Assembly: GCF_016125515.1 (NCBI RefSeq)
Contig: NZ_WGLO01000001.1
Coordinates: 310,001-374,000 of the forward strand
Reading direction: 5' to 3'
Origin: Hyphomonas sp.
Lineage (GTDB): Bacteria > Pseudomonadota > Alphaproteobacteria > Caulobacterales > Hyphomonadaceae
DNA length: 64,000 nt
The notes under the pieces are model-generated. The model was not told where the DNA came from and searched no databases. It saw only the letters and a list, made by a program, of their open reading frames with translations. The translations under genes and the position numbers were made by a program. Below are positions 41,693-50,122 of the stretch, piece after piece (position 1 is the stretch's first letter; each line of letters begins with the position of its first letter).

Positions 41693-42423
41693 CGATAGAG
41701 ATTGTAGGCGCTGACCAGACAGATGGCGGCGCCGACCAGGATCGTCAGGGCTTTGCGCGGTACACGTTTGGCCGCAAAAGCAGCGATCGGCGCCGCCACA
41801 ACACCGCCCACAAGCAGGCCCGCGGCTGCTTTGCCGAAATTCGGGCCAAGCGCTAGGAGGAACGTGATCGACACTGCGAGCGTGACGAAGAATTCGGCGA
41901 GATTGACAGTGCCGACCATCTTGCTCGGCTGACCGCCGCGGGCGATCAAGTTTGACGCGACGACGGGTCCCCAACCGCCCCCGCCTATGGCGTCAGCCGC
42001 GCCGCCCAGGAAGCCCAGCATCCGTACACGGCCGATCTTGGGAGGGCTGCCGACGGGGCGCAGGCCCTTCCAGATCACGACAACGCCCATCGCAAAGAGG
42101 TAAGCTGCAATGAAGGGCCGGATCATGTCTGTGTCTGCCAGGCTGACCAGAACTGCGCCGACGGCTCCGCCCGCCGAGCCGAACAAGGCAAGGCGCCAGA
42201 AGATCTGCCAGTCCACGTTGCCGGCGGCGGCATGGGAAATGCCGGACGCCGCCGTGGTGAACACTTCAGCAGAATGCACATTTGCGCTGGCGATAGCCGG
42301 AGGAACGCCCATGGCAATCATCGAGGAGGTCGAGACGACACCATAGGCCATGCCCAACGTGCCATCGACCAACTGGGCGAGGAAGCCGATCAGGACAAAC
42401 CAGATGAAAATGTCGACAACCAA
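41680..42423 (-). CDS. TauE/SafE family sulfite-exporter-like permease
   Basis: 247 residues if it starts at the TTG at 42423, which has AAAGGA 7 bp upstream; no ATG is placed for the membrane start. About eight transmembrane helices with LAQLVDGTLGMAYGVVSTS, GGAADAIGGGGWGP and GTVNLAEFFVTLA, the TauE/SafE glycine signatures. It is more similar in these motifs to the sulfite/organosulfonate exporters than the family member at 30528. Solo gene; substrate unknown. Confidence 0.86.
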   Translation of the reverse strand: MVVDIFIWFVLIGFLAQLVDGTLGMAYGVVSTSSMIAMGVPPAIASANVHSAEVFTTAASGISHAAAGNVDWQIFWRLALFGSAGGAVGAVLVSLADTDMIRPFIAAYLFAMGVVVIWKGLRPVGSPPKIGRVRMLGFLGGAADAIGGGGWGPVVASNLIARGGQPSKMVGTVNLAEFFVTLAVSITFLLALGPNFGKAAAGLLVGGVVAAPIAAFAAKRVPRKALTILVGAAICLVSAYNLYRYLH

Positions 42424-42777
42424 TTGCAATTCCTTTGAAGCGGACAAGCGGGCGGTCGCAGGGGTTGGCCGAAGCCGGTCCCGGGACCGTGGCAAGGGGC
42501 GCACGTTGTGCAAAGTCGGTTCAGCTTGCTGACATGGGCCCAACCTTGGGCCCGAGTTATCTGATCTGCAGGTTCAGCGGTTCCTGTTTCATCCGTAAGG
42601 GAACCATATACCGCTCTACCCGGGCCGGAGGAAGCGGGATTCGTTTTAGCCGCCCTATTTCGTCGGTTGAGGACGATGGCGGGTGTATTTTTTCCGGGAC
42701 GCCATTGCCGGGAAATGGAAACAGGCAGATAATGCGAGGTGTGCCAGCGCGTGCTGGTGCTTTCCAGGACGACACAA
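42424..42777. other. 354-bp gap between exporter and small membrane protein genes
   Basis: No protein frame here is credible. It contains a short perfect hairpin, GGGCCC-AACCTT-GGGCCC at 42537-42554, without a T-tract, and otherwise no recognised signal. It is the shared upstream region of the two divergent genes (TauE-like and 42778). Confidence 0.4.
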
Positions 42778-43152
42778 ATGGGCCGCCTTCTGAAGGCTCT
42801 GATCTCAACTGTTCTCATCATCGAAATCGCAACCATCTTCTCCGAGACGTCCGTCTGGGCGCTGGTGTCGGAACTACACCTTCCGGGTGTGGTGATGATG
42901 CCGGCACTGGTGCTGACCGGGCTCGGCATGCTGGTTCTCGGTGCGCAGGTGTTCCGCATGGCCCTGCGCTCCGAGCGCCGGATGGAGGAAGACGCGGCTG
43001 CGGCGAAGGACGCCGCGCCGGAGCTGCCCGTGATGGCGGCGCCGGGCCGGCGCAATCCGAATGAAATCGATGGCACAGCGCGGCCGCGTGTGGCGGATTC
43101 GCCGCCGGGGCCTGTGCCGCCGCCTTTGACCCGCGACCGCTCCCGCCTCTAG
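42778..43152 (+). CDS. Small membrane protein, hypothetical
   Basis: 124 residues from the ATG at 42778. Two transmembrane segments in the first half (LLKALISTVLIIEIATIF and MMPALVLTGLGMLVLGAQV), then a basic turn and a charged, Pro/Ala-rich cytoplasmic tail ending PPLTRDRSRL. AGGA lies upstream of the start. No family recognised; possibly an inner-membrane anchor. It precedes the SDR gene by 76 bp. Confidence 0.7.
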   Translation: MGRLLKALISTVLIIEIATIFSETSVWALVSELHLPGVVMMPALVLTGLGMLVLGAQVFRMALRSERRMEEDAAAAKDAAPELPVMAAPGRRNPNEIDGTARPRVADSPPGPVPPPLTRDRSRL

Positions 43153-43228
43153 CCGCCGCTTCGCGCTACGTGACGGCTGGCCTTTCGGGGCCGGGCGCGC
43201 CAGCATGTGCGAAACGGAGGACAAGCGC

Positions 43229-44002
43229 ATGGATTTCGGACTCAAGGACAAGGTGATCTTCATCGCCGGGGCAAGCCGGGGTATTGGCCACGGGATTGCC
43301 GAAAGCCTGCTCGGCGAAGGCGCGAAAGTGGCGCTAACGGCACGCGGAGCCGAAGCGCTGGAGGCGACGAAAGCGGAATTCGCGGCGCGCTTCGGCCAGG
43401 ATAAGGTGTGGAGCTTTGCCGGGGACCTGACTCAGACCGCGCCCATCGAGGCGGCGTTGGCCGCGTGCGAGGCGGAGTTCGGGCCGATCACGGGCGCGGT
43501 GGCAAATGTGGGTCTGTCGCCGTCGCCGCTGGGGCTTGATGTGTCGGATGAGGAATGGCAGGCGGGGCTGGACCAGAACCTCAACTCGGCCTTCCGCCTG
43601 GCGCGCGGGGCGATCCCCCGCATGGCCCAGAATGGCGGCGGCAGCTTCCTGTTCATCAGTTCGATTGCCGGCCTTGGCGCACTCGGCACGCCGCTGGATT
43701 ATGGCGCGACGAAAGCCGCCGTGAACCATCTCTCGACCAGCGTGGCGCGCTTCGCGTTCGATACCAAAGTCCGGGTCAATACAATCGCACCGGGCAACAT
43801 TATCTTTCCGGGTAACAATTGGGAAAAACAGTCCACCGGTCCGCGCGCCGATGCGTGGTGGCGCTGGATCAAGCGCGAGGTGCCGATGAAACGTTTCGGC
43901 ACGCCGCGGGAGATCGGCGATACAGCAACCTTCCTGCTGTCGGAGCGAGCGAGCTTCATCAACGGTGCCGTGGTGCCGGTGGATGGGGGGCAGACGCGGT
44001 AG
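43229..44002 (+). CDS. SDR-family oxidoreductase
   Basis: 257 residues from the ATG at 43229, after GGAGG. Classical SDR features: AGASRGIGHGIAESLL (NAD-binding), catalytic Tyr/Lys in YGATKAAV, NVGLSPSPLGL and C-terminal NGAVVPVDGGQTR. It should oxidise or reduce a hydroxyl/keto substrate; none can be named. Convergent with the exported-protein gene across a perfect hairpin. Confidence 0.9.
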   Translation: MDFGLKDKVIFIAGASRGIGHGIAESLLGEGAKVALTARGAEALEATKAEFAARFGQDKVWSFAGDLTQTAPIEAALAACEAEFGPITGAVANVGLSPSPLGLDVSDEEWQAGLDQNLNSAFRLARGAIPRMAQNGGGSFLFISSIAGLGALGTPLDYGATKAAVNHLSTSVARFAFDTKVRVNTIAPGNIIFPGNNWEKQSTGPRADAWWRWIKREVPMKRFGTPREIGDTATFLLSERASFINGAVVPVDGGQTR

Positions 44003-44037
44003 GGTCTGGAAGGTCCCTTCGCGCGCGCCTAGGGCCG

Positions 44038-44059
44038 CCTCTCCCGTGAACGGGAGAGG
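44038..44059. repeat. Perfect hairpin between convergent genes
   Basis: CCTCTCCCG-TGAA-CGGGAGAGG: a 9-bp perfect stem with a tetraloop, 36 bp after the SDR stop and 23 bp before the exported-protein stop. Positioned as a bidirectional 3'-end hairpin but without a T-tract either side. Confidence 0.6.
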
Positions 44060-44081
44060 ACGGGACAGATCCGTGAACGGA

Positions 44082-44513
44082 CTATTGTAGGCCGGCGCCG
44101 ACGACCGGTTTCAGCAGGATCTTTTCCTTCGGAGCGCCGAAACAGTCGCCGCGCTTCAGGGTGATCTTCGAGGGAAAGCCCTTCTTGTGGAAGCGCACTT
44201 CCATGATGCCCCAGCGCTGCCAGGCCATGCCGTCCGGCGTGTTGATCGAGACCGGGCAGGTCTTGCCGACATAGGTAGGCTCGACCCAGTAGCCGGTATA
44301 GGTGCCGCGATTGTCGAAATTGCCGCCGAGGCCGGGCACGAAGATATAGGACTGCTCGACACCCATGACCGGCGTGTAGCCGAGGATGGCGGTGTTGCCG
44401 TCGTCGTTGAGATAGGTGACCTGATTGCCGCTGGGCAGGGTCCAGACTTCGTCGGCAAAAGCGGCCAGCGGTAAGGTGGCCAGCAGGGCAGCGGTGATGA
44501 GTGTGCGGAACAT
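44082..44513 (-). CDS. Exported hypothetical protein
   Basis: 143 residues. Signal peptide MFRTLITAALLATLPLAAFA, cleavage after AFA near residue 20. The mature part begins DEVWTLPSGNQVTYLNDDGNTAILGY and has two cysteines (KTCPV, GDCFG) likely disulfide-bonded, and GKTCPVSINTPDGM. No domain recognised. Single gene, transcribed away from the epoxide-hydrolase-like gene. Confidence 0.78.
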   Translation of the reverse strand: MFRTLITAALLATLPLAAFADEVWTLPSGNQVTYLNDDGNTAILGYTPVMGVEQSYIFVPGLGGNFDNRGTYTGYWVEPTYVGKTCPVSINTPDGMAWQRWGIMEVRFHKKGFPSKITLKRGDCFGAPKEKILLKPVVGAGLQ

Positions 44514-44584
44514 GTGGCGTCTCCTCCCAAGAGGCGACCAGCTAAGCAGACGCTGCGAAAATAGATAGCCGGATTTTGCGGCGA

Positions 44585-45568
44585 TCAGACGACCCGGCCT
44601 TTGAGGCTGGTGAGCCAGGGCAGGAGGGCGGCGTTGACCTCGGCGGGGCGCTCCTGCTGGGTCCAGTGGCCGCAGCCGGGCAGGACGACCGCCGTTTCAA
44701 GGTTCGGCACGGCGGGGCGCATCTTGCCGATGGGGTCGGTGACCATGCCGAAGCCGTTGAAGGCGGGGTCCTTGTCGCCGGCGACGAAACAAGCCGGCTG
44801 GGTGATCGTCCTGCCGCGGAAGGGCGAGAGCAACTCGAAGTCGCGCGTGTGGTTGCGGTAACGGCTGATCGGGCCGAACAGGCCGGAGCGGCGGAATTCC
44901 GCTTCGTAATAGTCGAGATCGGCCTCGGACATCCAGGCGGGCAGCGTGTCAGGCACGGTGAGGCTGTCCATTAGTGTGGCGCTGGAAGGCAGGCCGAGCT
45001 TCCATTCGCCCGGCTTCGCGTCACCCGAGATGGAATAGTAGAACGCGGCAAGGAAGCGGCGCAGATCCGCTTCGAGGTCGGCTTCGGAGCGGCCGGGCGT
45101 GCGGAAATAGGACTGATAGAAGAACCGGTCCCGGTCGTCGAAGACGCGCTTGATCACATCGTCGAAGGAGAACTCCGGCGCGCCGTAGAAAGGCACGGAC
45201 AGCGCGGCGACGGCGGCGATCCGGTCCGGATGGGTGAGTGTGGTGTTCCAGACCTGGGGCGCGCCCCAGTCATGGCCGAGGAGGATGAATTTCTGCTCGG
45301 GCGAAAAGGCGGCGCCGACGCCGAGGATGTCGCCGATAAGGGCTTCCATCCGGTAGTCGGCGACCTCGGGCAGGCGCGAGGAGCCGCCATAGCCGCGCAC
45401 ATCCATGGCGGCGGCCGTGAAGCCGGCCGCGGCAATGGGGCCGATCTGGTGGCGCCAGGAATACCAGCTTTCCGGAAACCCATGGACCATTAGAACCAGC
45501 GGGCCGCTGCCTTCGAGCGCAACTCGGATCTGCGCGGCGCCTGCATCGATGGTACGGAATTCGGGCAT
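44585..45568 (-). CDS. Alpha/beta hydrolase, epoxide-hydrolase-like
   Basis: 327 residues from the ATG at 45568, after GGGAGG. Epoxide-hydrolase/dehalogenase signature: the oxyanion motif VHGFPESWYSWRHQI near residue 30 and the nucleophile LLGHDWGAPQVW (Asp within HDWG) near residue 100. The catalytic His appears in LPGCGHWTQQERP near the C-terminus. It should hydrolyse an epoxide or haloalkane by an ester intermediate, substrate unknown. Confidence 0.9.
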   Translation of the reverse strand: MPEFRTIDAGAAQIRVALEGSGPLVLMVHGFPESWYSWRHQIGPIAAAGFTAAAMDVRGYGGSSRLPEVADYRMEALIGDILGVGAAFSPEQKFILLGHDWGAPQVWNTTLTHPDRIAAVAALSVPFYGAPEFSFDDVIKRVFDDRDRFFYQSYFRTPGRSEADLEADLRRFLAAFYYSISGDAKPGEWKLGLPSSATLMDSLTVPDTLPAWMSEADLDYYEAEFRRSGLFGPISRYRNHTRDFELLSPFRGRTITQPACFVAGDKDPAFNGFGMVTDPIGKMRPAVPNLETAVVLPGCGHWTQQERPAEVNAALLPWLTSLKGRVV

Positions 45569-45705
45569 CGGGGCCTCCCTCGTTTTTTCGGAGGCTGCGA
45601 CAGGCGGAGGCCGGGCGCAAGGCGCGCCGCCGCGTCAGGCCTTGCCGAAGCGCGCGGCGCAGGGTTCACTCACGCCGAGCCGTTGCAGCCCAAGGGATGA
45701 GTTTC

Positions 45706-46485
45706 ATGACCGAACTGTTGGCGTCGCCTGCCTTCTGGGGATCGCTTGCGACCCTGACCTTCCTCGAAATCGTGCTGGGCATCGACAACCTGTTGTTCGT
45801 GTCGATTGCGACCGGCAAGCTGGAGGGCAAGCAGAAGGTCACTGCAACCCGCGTCGGCGTGTGGGGCGCGATGGTGCTGCGCATCGCCATGCTGGCCGTG
45901 ATCTTCTGGATCCTGCAGCTGGACAAGAACCCGCTGTTCGAAGTGCCGCACGGAATGGCGGTTTTCCTGGCGGGCGGCAGCGAAGAAGCGCTGCATCATA
46001 TCGAATATGTGACGCTGAAGGACGTGATCCTGTTTGCGGGCGGCCTGTTCCTGCTGTGGAAGGGCACGCAGGAGATCCATGCCTCGGTGGAAGGCACGCA
46101 TGAGGCCGACGCCGACGCGAAGAACAGTTTCAGCGGGGTGATCGTGCAGCTGTTCGTGATCAACATCGTCTTCTCGATGGACTCGGTGATCACGGCCGTG
46201 GGGATGACGACCATTCTGGAAGTGATGATCGCGGCGGTGGTGCTGTCGACGCTGGTGATGGCGGTTGCGGCTGATCCGCTGGCGAAGTTCATCGCCAACC
46301 ATCCGACCACCAAGATGCTCGCCCTGTCATTCATCCTGTTGGTGGGTGTGGCGCTTGTGGCCGACGGGCTCGGCTTCCACATTCCCCGCGGGTATCTCTA
46401 TTTCGCGATCGCGTTCTCGCTGGGCGTCGAACTGCTGAACATCCAGATGCGGAAGAATACGAAAGGGGCGGGCGGGGCGCATTGA
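45706..46485 (+). CDS. TerC family integral membrane protein
   Basis: 259 residues from the ATG at 45706; an in-frame ATG at 45697 is weaker. Seven or so transmembrane helices, with ALTFLEIVLGIDNLLFVSI as the TerC hallmark (charged ED/GIDN residues in the membrane) and VINIVFSMDSVITAVGMT as the second. TerC/YoaE proteins act in tellurite resistance or in metal (Mn) loading of secreted proteins; no ter operon is nearby, so the specific role is open. Confidence 0.88.
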   Translation: MTELLASPAFWGSLATLTFLEIVLGIDNLLFVSIATGKLEGKQKVTATRVGVWGAMVLRIAMLAVIFWILQLDKNPLFEVPHGMAVFLAGGSEEALHHIEYVTLKDVILFAGGLFLLWKGTQEIHASVEGTHEADADAKNSFSGVIVQLFVINIVFSMDSVITAVGMTTILEVMIAAVVLSTLVMAVAADPLAKFIANHPTTKMLALSFILLVGVALVADGLGFHIPRGYLYFAIAFSLGVELLNIQMRKNTKGAGGAH

Positions 46486-46541
46486 GCCTTGCCGGGCCTG
46501 CTCCCCATTGAGGGGTTAAAAAAAACAAAGGGAGGAACAAC

Positions 46542-47330
46542 ATGACGGCGCATCATATCAAGCTCGAGAAGACCGAGGATGGCATTGCCATCCTGACCAT
46601 CGACCGCGCGGAAAAGCGCAATGCGATGACCTATGCTATGCTGTTCGCGTTCATCGAGAAGGTGCGGGAAGTCTCCGCAGATGACAGCGTCCGTGTGCTG
46701 ATCGTGACCGGGGCGGGCGGCACGTTCTGTGCCGGCACGGACCTCGCGGACCTGTCGACGATTCCGGGCGAGACACGCGGCGTGCGCGGCGAGGCGCATG
46801 AGGGCGATGTGTGGTGGCCGCTGGTCTCATGTCCGAAGCCGGTGATCGGCGCGATTGACGGCTTTGCCGTGGGCATGGGCGCGGAGTTCTCCAGCCAGTG
46901 CGATGTGCGCATCGTCAGCGACCGGGCGCGGTTTGCCTGGAACTTTGCGCACCGGGGGCTGGTGCCGGATACCGGCGCGGGCAGCTGGATCCTGCCGCGC
47001 CTGATCGGGCACAGCCGGGCCTTGCGGCTGCTCTATTCCGGCGGCTTCCTCGAAGCGGTCGAGGCAAAAGAGATCGGCTATGCCAACGCTGTGGTGGCGC
47101 CGGAAGCACTGATGGAGACAGCGCTCGCCGAGGCGCGGCGGTATCTCGCCTCCTCGCCTTTCTCGATCCGCCACATGAAGGCGCTGGTCTATGAAGGCCT
47201 GGCGCGCGACCTGCCGGATCACATGAAAGCGCACGTGACCGCGCTGTCGGCCTGTTTCAAATCGGCGGACCACAAGGAAGGCGTCGCCTCCTTCCTCGAG
47301 AAGCGGCCGGCAAAATTCACCGGCCGCTGA
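46542..47330 (+). CDS. Enoyl-CoA hydratase/isomerase family protein
   Basis: 262 residues after GGGAGGAACAAC. Crotonase fold: KRNAMTYAMLFAFIE, GAGGTFCAGTDLADL, GFAVGMGAEFSSQCDVRIV with a Glu at the first catalytic position; the second catalytic position, in WNFAHRGLVPD, is not Glu by my alignment. So this may not be a plain hydratase. Acts on acyl-CoA. Isolated gene downstream of terC. Confidence 0.85.
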   Translation: MTAHHIKLEKTEDGIAILTIDRAEKRNAMTYAMLFAFIEKVREVSADDSVRVLIVTGAGGTFCAGTDLADLSTIPGETRGVRGEAHEGDVWWPLVSCPKPVIGAIDGFAVGMGAEFSSQCDVRIVSDRARFAWNFAHRGLVPDTGAGSWILPRLIGHSRALRLLYSGGFLEAVEAKEIGYANAVVAPEALMETALAEARRYLASSPFSIRHMKALVYEGLARDLPDHMKAHVTALSACFKSADHKEGVASFLEKRPAKFTGR

Positions 47331-47338
47331 GGTGGGCC

Positions 47339-47707
47339 TCAACCCATGTAGAAGGCGTTGAGCTTGTTGCCGTCGAGGTCGCGGAAATAGCCGGCATAGA
47401 AGGTCTCGCTGCGCGGGCCGGGGGCCCCTTCATCAGTGCCGCCAAGGGTAAGGGCGAGGGCGTGCAGCCGGTCGACCTGCGCCTTGTCCTTCGCCTGCAG
47501 GGCCACCATGATACCGTTGCCGACGCTCATCGGATTGCCGTCGAACGGCAAGGTGATGCCGATCCCGGCCGGGCCGTCCGGATTTCCCCAGGCGATGGTC
47601 TTGTCTGTCGTGAACATGCGCGGCGTGCCGAGTTCGGCGGCGAGCGCATCGTAGAATACGGCGGCCTTTTCGAGGTCGCGCGTGCCGAGCGTAACGTATC
47701 CGATCAT
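47339..47707 (-). CDS. VOC family protein (glyoxalase-like)
   Basis: 122 residues from the ATG at 47707, with a clear AGGAGGA upstream. Starts MIGYVTLGTRDLEKAAVFYDAL and ends YFRDLDGNKLNAFYMG, typical vicinal-oxygen-chelate elements (paired beta-alpha-beta modules, metal residues such as the C-terminal DGNKL). Substrate unknown. Convergent with the crotonase gene. Confidence 0.85.
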   Translation of the reverse strand: MIGYVTLGTRDLEKAAVFYDALAAELGTPRMFTTDKTIAWGNPDGPAGIGITLPFDGNPMSVGNGIMVALQAKDKAQVDRLHALALTLGGTDEGAPGPRSETFYAGYFRDLDGNKLNAFYMG

Positions 47708-47838
47708 TGTTTTGTCCTCCTTGCGGAATCGGAACATAACAAGAACAAATTAGACTTGTCGAGTGAAGTTTTTACAACGGCATTTGACCTTGGCGCAGGC
47801 CGGGGCTTCAACTGGTGAAAACCCGAGAGGACCAGCCG

Positions 47839-48816
47839 ATGACCCTTCCCAATGCCTATGCGATCCGGATGCACGAGACCGGCGGACCGGACGTCCTGAA
47901 GGTGGAAGCGGCGCCGCCGCGCGCGCCGGGGCCCGGCGAAGTGCTGGTGCGCCAGACGGCTGTGGGGGTCAATTTCATCGACACCTATCACCGCACCGGC
48001 CTTTACAAGATGCCGCTGCCCTTTGTTCCGGGTTCGGAAGGTGCCGGCGTGATCGAGGAAGTCGGTGAGGGCGTGACGCATCTGGAGCCGGGCGAGCGCG
48101 TCGCCTATCTTGGGCGCGGCACCTACGCGACCCATTATACCGGGCCGGCCGCCACGATGCTGCCCCTGCCGGCGGGCGTGAGCGATGAGGAAGCGGCCGC
48201 CGTGCTGCTGAAAGGCATGACCGTCTGGATGCTGCTGGAGGAGATCCGCCCGCTGCAAAAGGGTGAAACGGCGCTCGTCTGGGCGCCGGTCGGCGGGGTC
48301 GGCTCGCTGCTGACGCCCTGGGCGAAACATCTCGGCGCGCGGGTGATTGCGGTCACGTCCAGCGAGTCGAAAGCGGAGAAGGCCCGGGCGCTCGGCGCCG
48401 ACGAGGTGGTCGTCGGCTATGACGATGTGGCGAAAAAGGTCCGTGAGCTGACGGGTGGTAAGGGTGTCGATGTCGTCTATGATAGCGTCGGCAAAATCTC
48501 GATGGAGGCCTCGCTGTCGAGCCTGCGTCCGCGCGGCTGGTTCATCACCTATGGCAACGCCTCCGGCGCGGCAGACCCGATCCCGCCGGGCCGGCTGGCA
48601 GCAGGCGGCTCGCTGGTGATGACGCGCCCGACGCTGTTCAACTTCACCGACACGCCGGAATCGCTGGCGCGGGCGTCCCGGCGCCTGTTCAGCTTGATCG
48701 AGTCTGGCGTGCTGACGCCGGACATCGGCCAGCGCTTTGCCCTGAGCGATGCGGCCGGCGCCCACCGGGCCCTGGAGAGCGGCAAGACGTCCGGCGCGAC
48801 GCTGCTGATGCCCTGA
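47839..48816 (+). CDS. Quinone oxidoreductase (zinc-less MDR)
   Basis: 325 residues from the ATG at 47839, after GAGAGG. Alcohol-dehydrogenase-like fold without zinc cysteines: MHETGGPDVLKVE, GVNFIDTYHRTGLY, ALVWAPVGGVGSLLTPWAKHLGARVIAVTSSE (NADP binding) and GGKGVDVVYDSVG. It matches the QOR/zeta-crystallin type that reduces quinones by one electron. Stands alone; the following lipoprotein is 62 bp away. Confidence 0.9.
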   Translation: MTLPNAYAIRMHETGGPDVLKVEAAPPRAPGPGEVLVRQTAVGVNFIDTYHRTGLYKMPLPFVPGSEGAGVIEEVGEGVTHLEPGERVAYLGRGTYATHYTGPAATMLPLPAGVSDEEAAAVLLKGMTVWMLLEEIRPLQKGETALVWAPVGGVGSLLTPWAKHLGARVIAVTSSESKAEKARALGADEVVVGYDDVAKKVRELTGGKGVDVVYDSVGKISMEASLSSLRPRGWFITYGNASGAADPIPPGRLAAGGSLVMTRPTLFNFTDTPESLARASRRLFSLIESGVLTPDIGQRFALSDAAGAHRALESGKTSGATLLMP

Positions 48817-48878
48817 GCGGCTTTCCTTGATTGCGCCGCAATCAGGGAGAATTCTCGCACGGCAATGGGGAGAGACAG

Positions 48879-49343
48879 ATGAGAACGGTTTGGCTTGCAC
48901 TGCTGGTCGCCGGGCTGGGCGCGTGTGCGCATGGCAACCCGAAACCACAGACAATCCTTGAGATGCACCAGACGAATGACTGGGCCTATGATCGCGGCGA
49001 GCGGCTTTATGCGGCGCTGGCCAATGATGTCAGCCGGATTGCCCGCAAGAATGGCCGGGCCGCAACGCTGGAGCAGCTCGCGGAGGCCGGGTACACCTGT
49101 GAATACGGCGAAGCGCATGAGGATTATCCGGAGCCGGCCGTCGTCTGCACCCGCAGTTTCGCCACGCGCGCCTGCCAGTTCGACTGGGAGGTGACCGTGA
49201 CAAGCGCCCCGAAGCGGGCCGACAGCATCTACACCACGGACGTGGATTTCCGCCGCGACTGCGTCAACACGGGGCTGGACTGGCCGGAGCCCGTCCGGTC
49301 GGCCATCGATGACGGGCTGGCGCCCGCAGAGCCGCCGCTCTAG
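48879..49343 (+). CDS. Hypothetical lipoprotein
   Basis: 154 residues from the ATG at 48879. Signal peptide with lipobox GLGAC near residue 16. The mature protein contains the conserved-looking Cys residues TCEYG, VVCTR, ACQFDW and DCVN, and a segment LHQTNDWAYDRGERLYAAL-like helix. No family recognised. Preceded by GGGAGAGA. Confidence 0.72.
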   Translation: MRTVWLALLVAGLGACAHGNPKPQTILEMHQTNDWAYDRGERLYAALANDVSRIARKNGRAATLEQLAEAGYTCEYGEAHEDYPEPAVVCTRSFATRACQFDWEVTVTSAPKRADSIYTTDVDFRRDCVNTGLDWPEPVRSAIDDGLAPAEPPL

Positions 49344-49413
49344 GTGCGCAACTCGGCTGGACGGCAACACACGGGCCGCTAGTCTGGCGCGCGAGACCTG
49401 AAAGGAATTCGAC

Positions 49414-50097
49414 ATGTTGCGATGGATGGCAGCGGCCCTGCTCGTGGCGGCCTTCGTGCCCGCCGCCGGCGCAGACACGAAACCGACCGCGACGGCGCTG
49501 GAAGAGGCCATGAGCGGCCTGTTTGTCGTGGTGCCGACCAATCCGGAGACCGGCGCCGCGATGATGGCGAAACTGCCCGCCGCCGACGGCAAGCCGGAGC
49601 GCGAGGTGGTCGTGGCTTTCCTCGACGCTGCCGATGCCGCCCGCGAAGTGAAGAAGGCCGGGATGCAAGACAAGGTGGAAGGCCGGCTGTTCAACGGGGC
49701 CGCGCTCATGGCGATTGCGAAGGGCGATATTCTCTGGCGCACCAGTGCGGACAACGCCGTGCTGGTGAACGGCACCGAAACGCGCCCGCCGGCCTTCTAC
49801 ATCACCGGGCCAGATGATGAACCGATGACCCAGCCCGTGGAAGGCAAGGCGCGGGTCGTGTTCTATGTCGATGCAGTGGCCGCAGATTCGGCCCGCGTGG
49901 CGGCGCAGAACGAACTGTCCGCCGCCGGAAAGCCGACCGACCTGTCGGTGGTCGCCGCGGACCTGGTCAGCCTGATTGACGGGGTGAAGAAAGGCGAGGC
50001 GAAAGACGTCTACATCGCCTCCTCGCCCACCGTCATCATCTGGGCGGCGCAATGGGAACAAGGCAAGCGGCTGATCCGGGATTACAGTCCGAACTAG
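49414..50097 (+). CDS. Exported hypothetical protein
   Basis: 227 residues, AAAGGA upstream. Signal peptide MLRWMAAALLVAAFVPAAGA, cleavage after AGA near residue 20. The mature chain has no cysteine, alternates short beta/alpha elements and resembles Tic22-like or penta-alpha-helical stress proteins only faintly; the segment RLFNGAALMAIAKGDILWR and TETRPPAFYITGPDDEP are characteristic. I cannot name it. Lies 25 bp before the YcaQ/AlkX gene. Confidence 0.7.
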   Translation: MLRWMAAALLVAAFVPAAGADTKPTATALEEAMSGLFVVVPTNPETGAAMMAKLPAADGKPEREVVVAFLDAADAAREVKKAGMQDKVEGRLFNGAALMAIAKGDILWRTSADNAVLVNGTETRPPAFYITGPDDEPMTQPVEGKARVVFYVDAVAADSARVAAQNELSAAGKPTDLSVVAADLVSLIDGVKKGEAKDVYIASSPTVIIWAAQWEQGKRLIRDYSPN

Positions 50098-50122
50098 GAC
50101 GAACCTGCCGGCGTGAGGGGGC

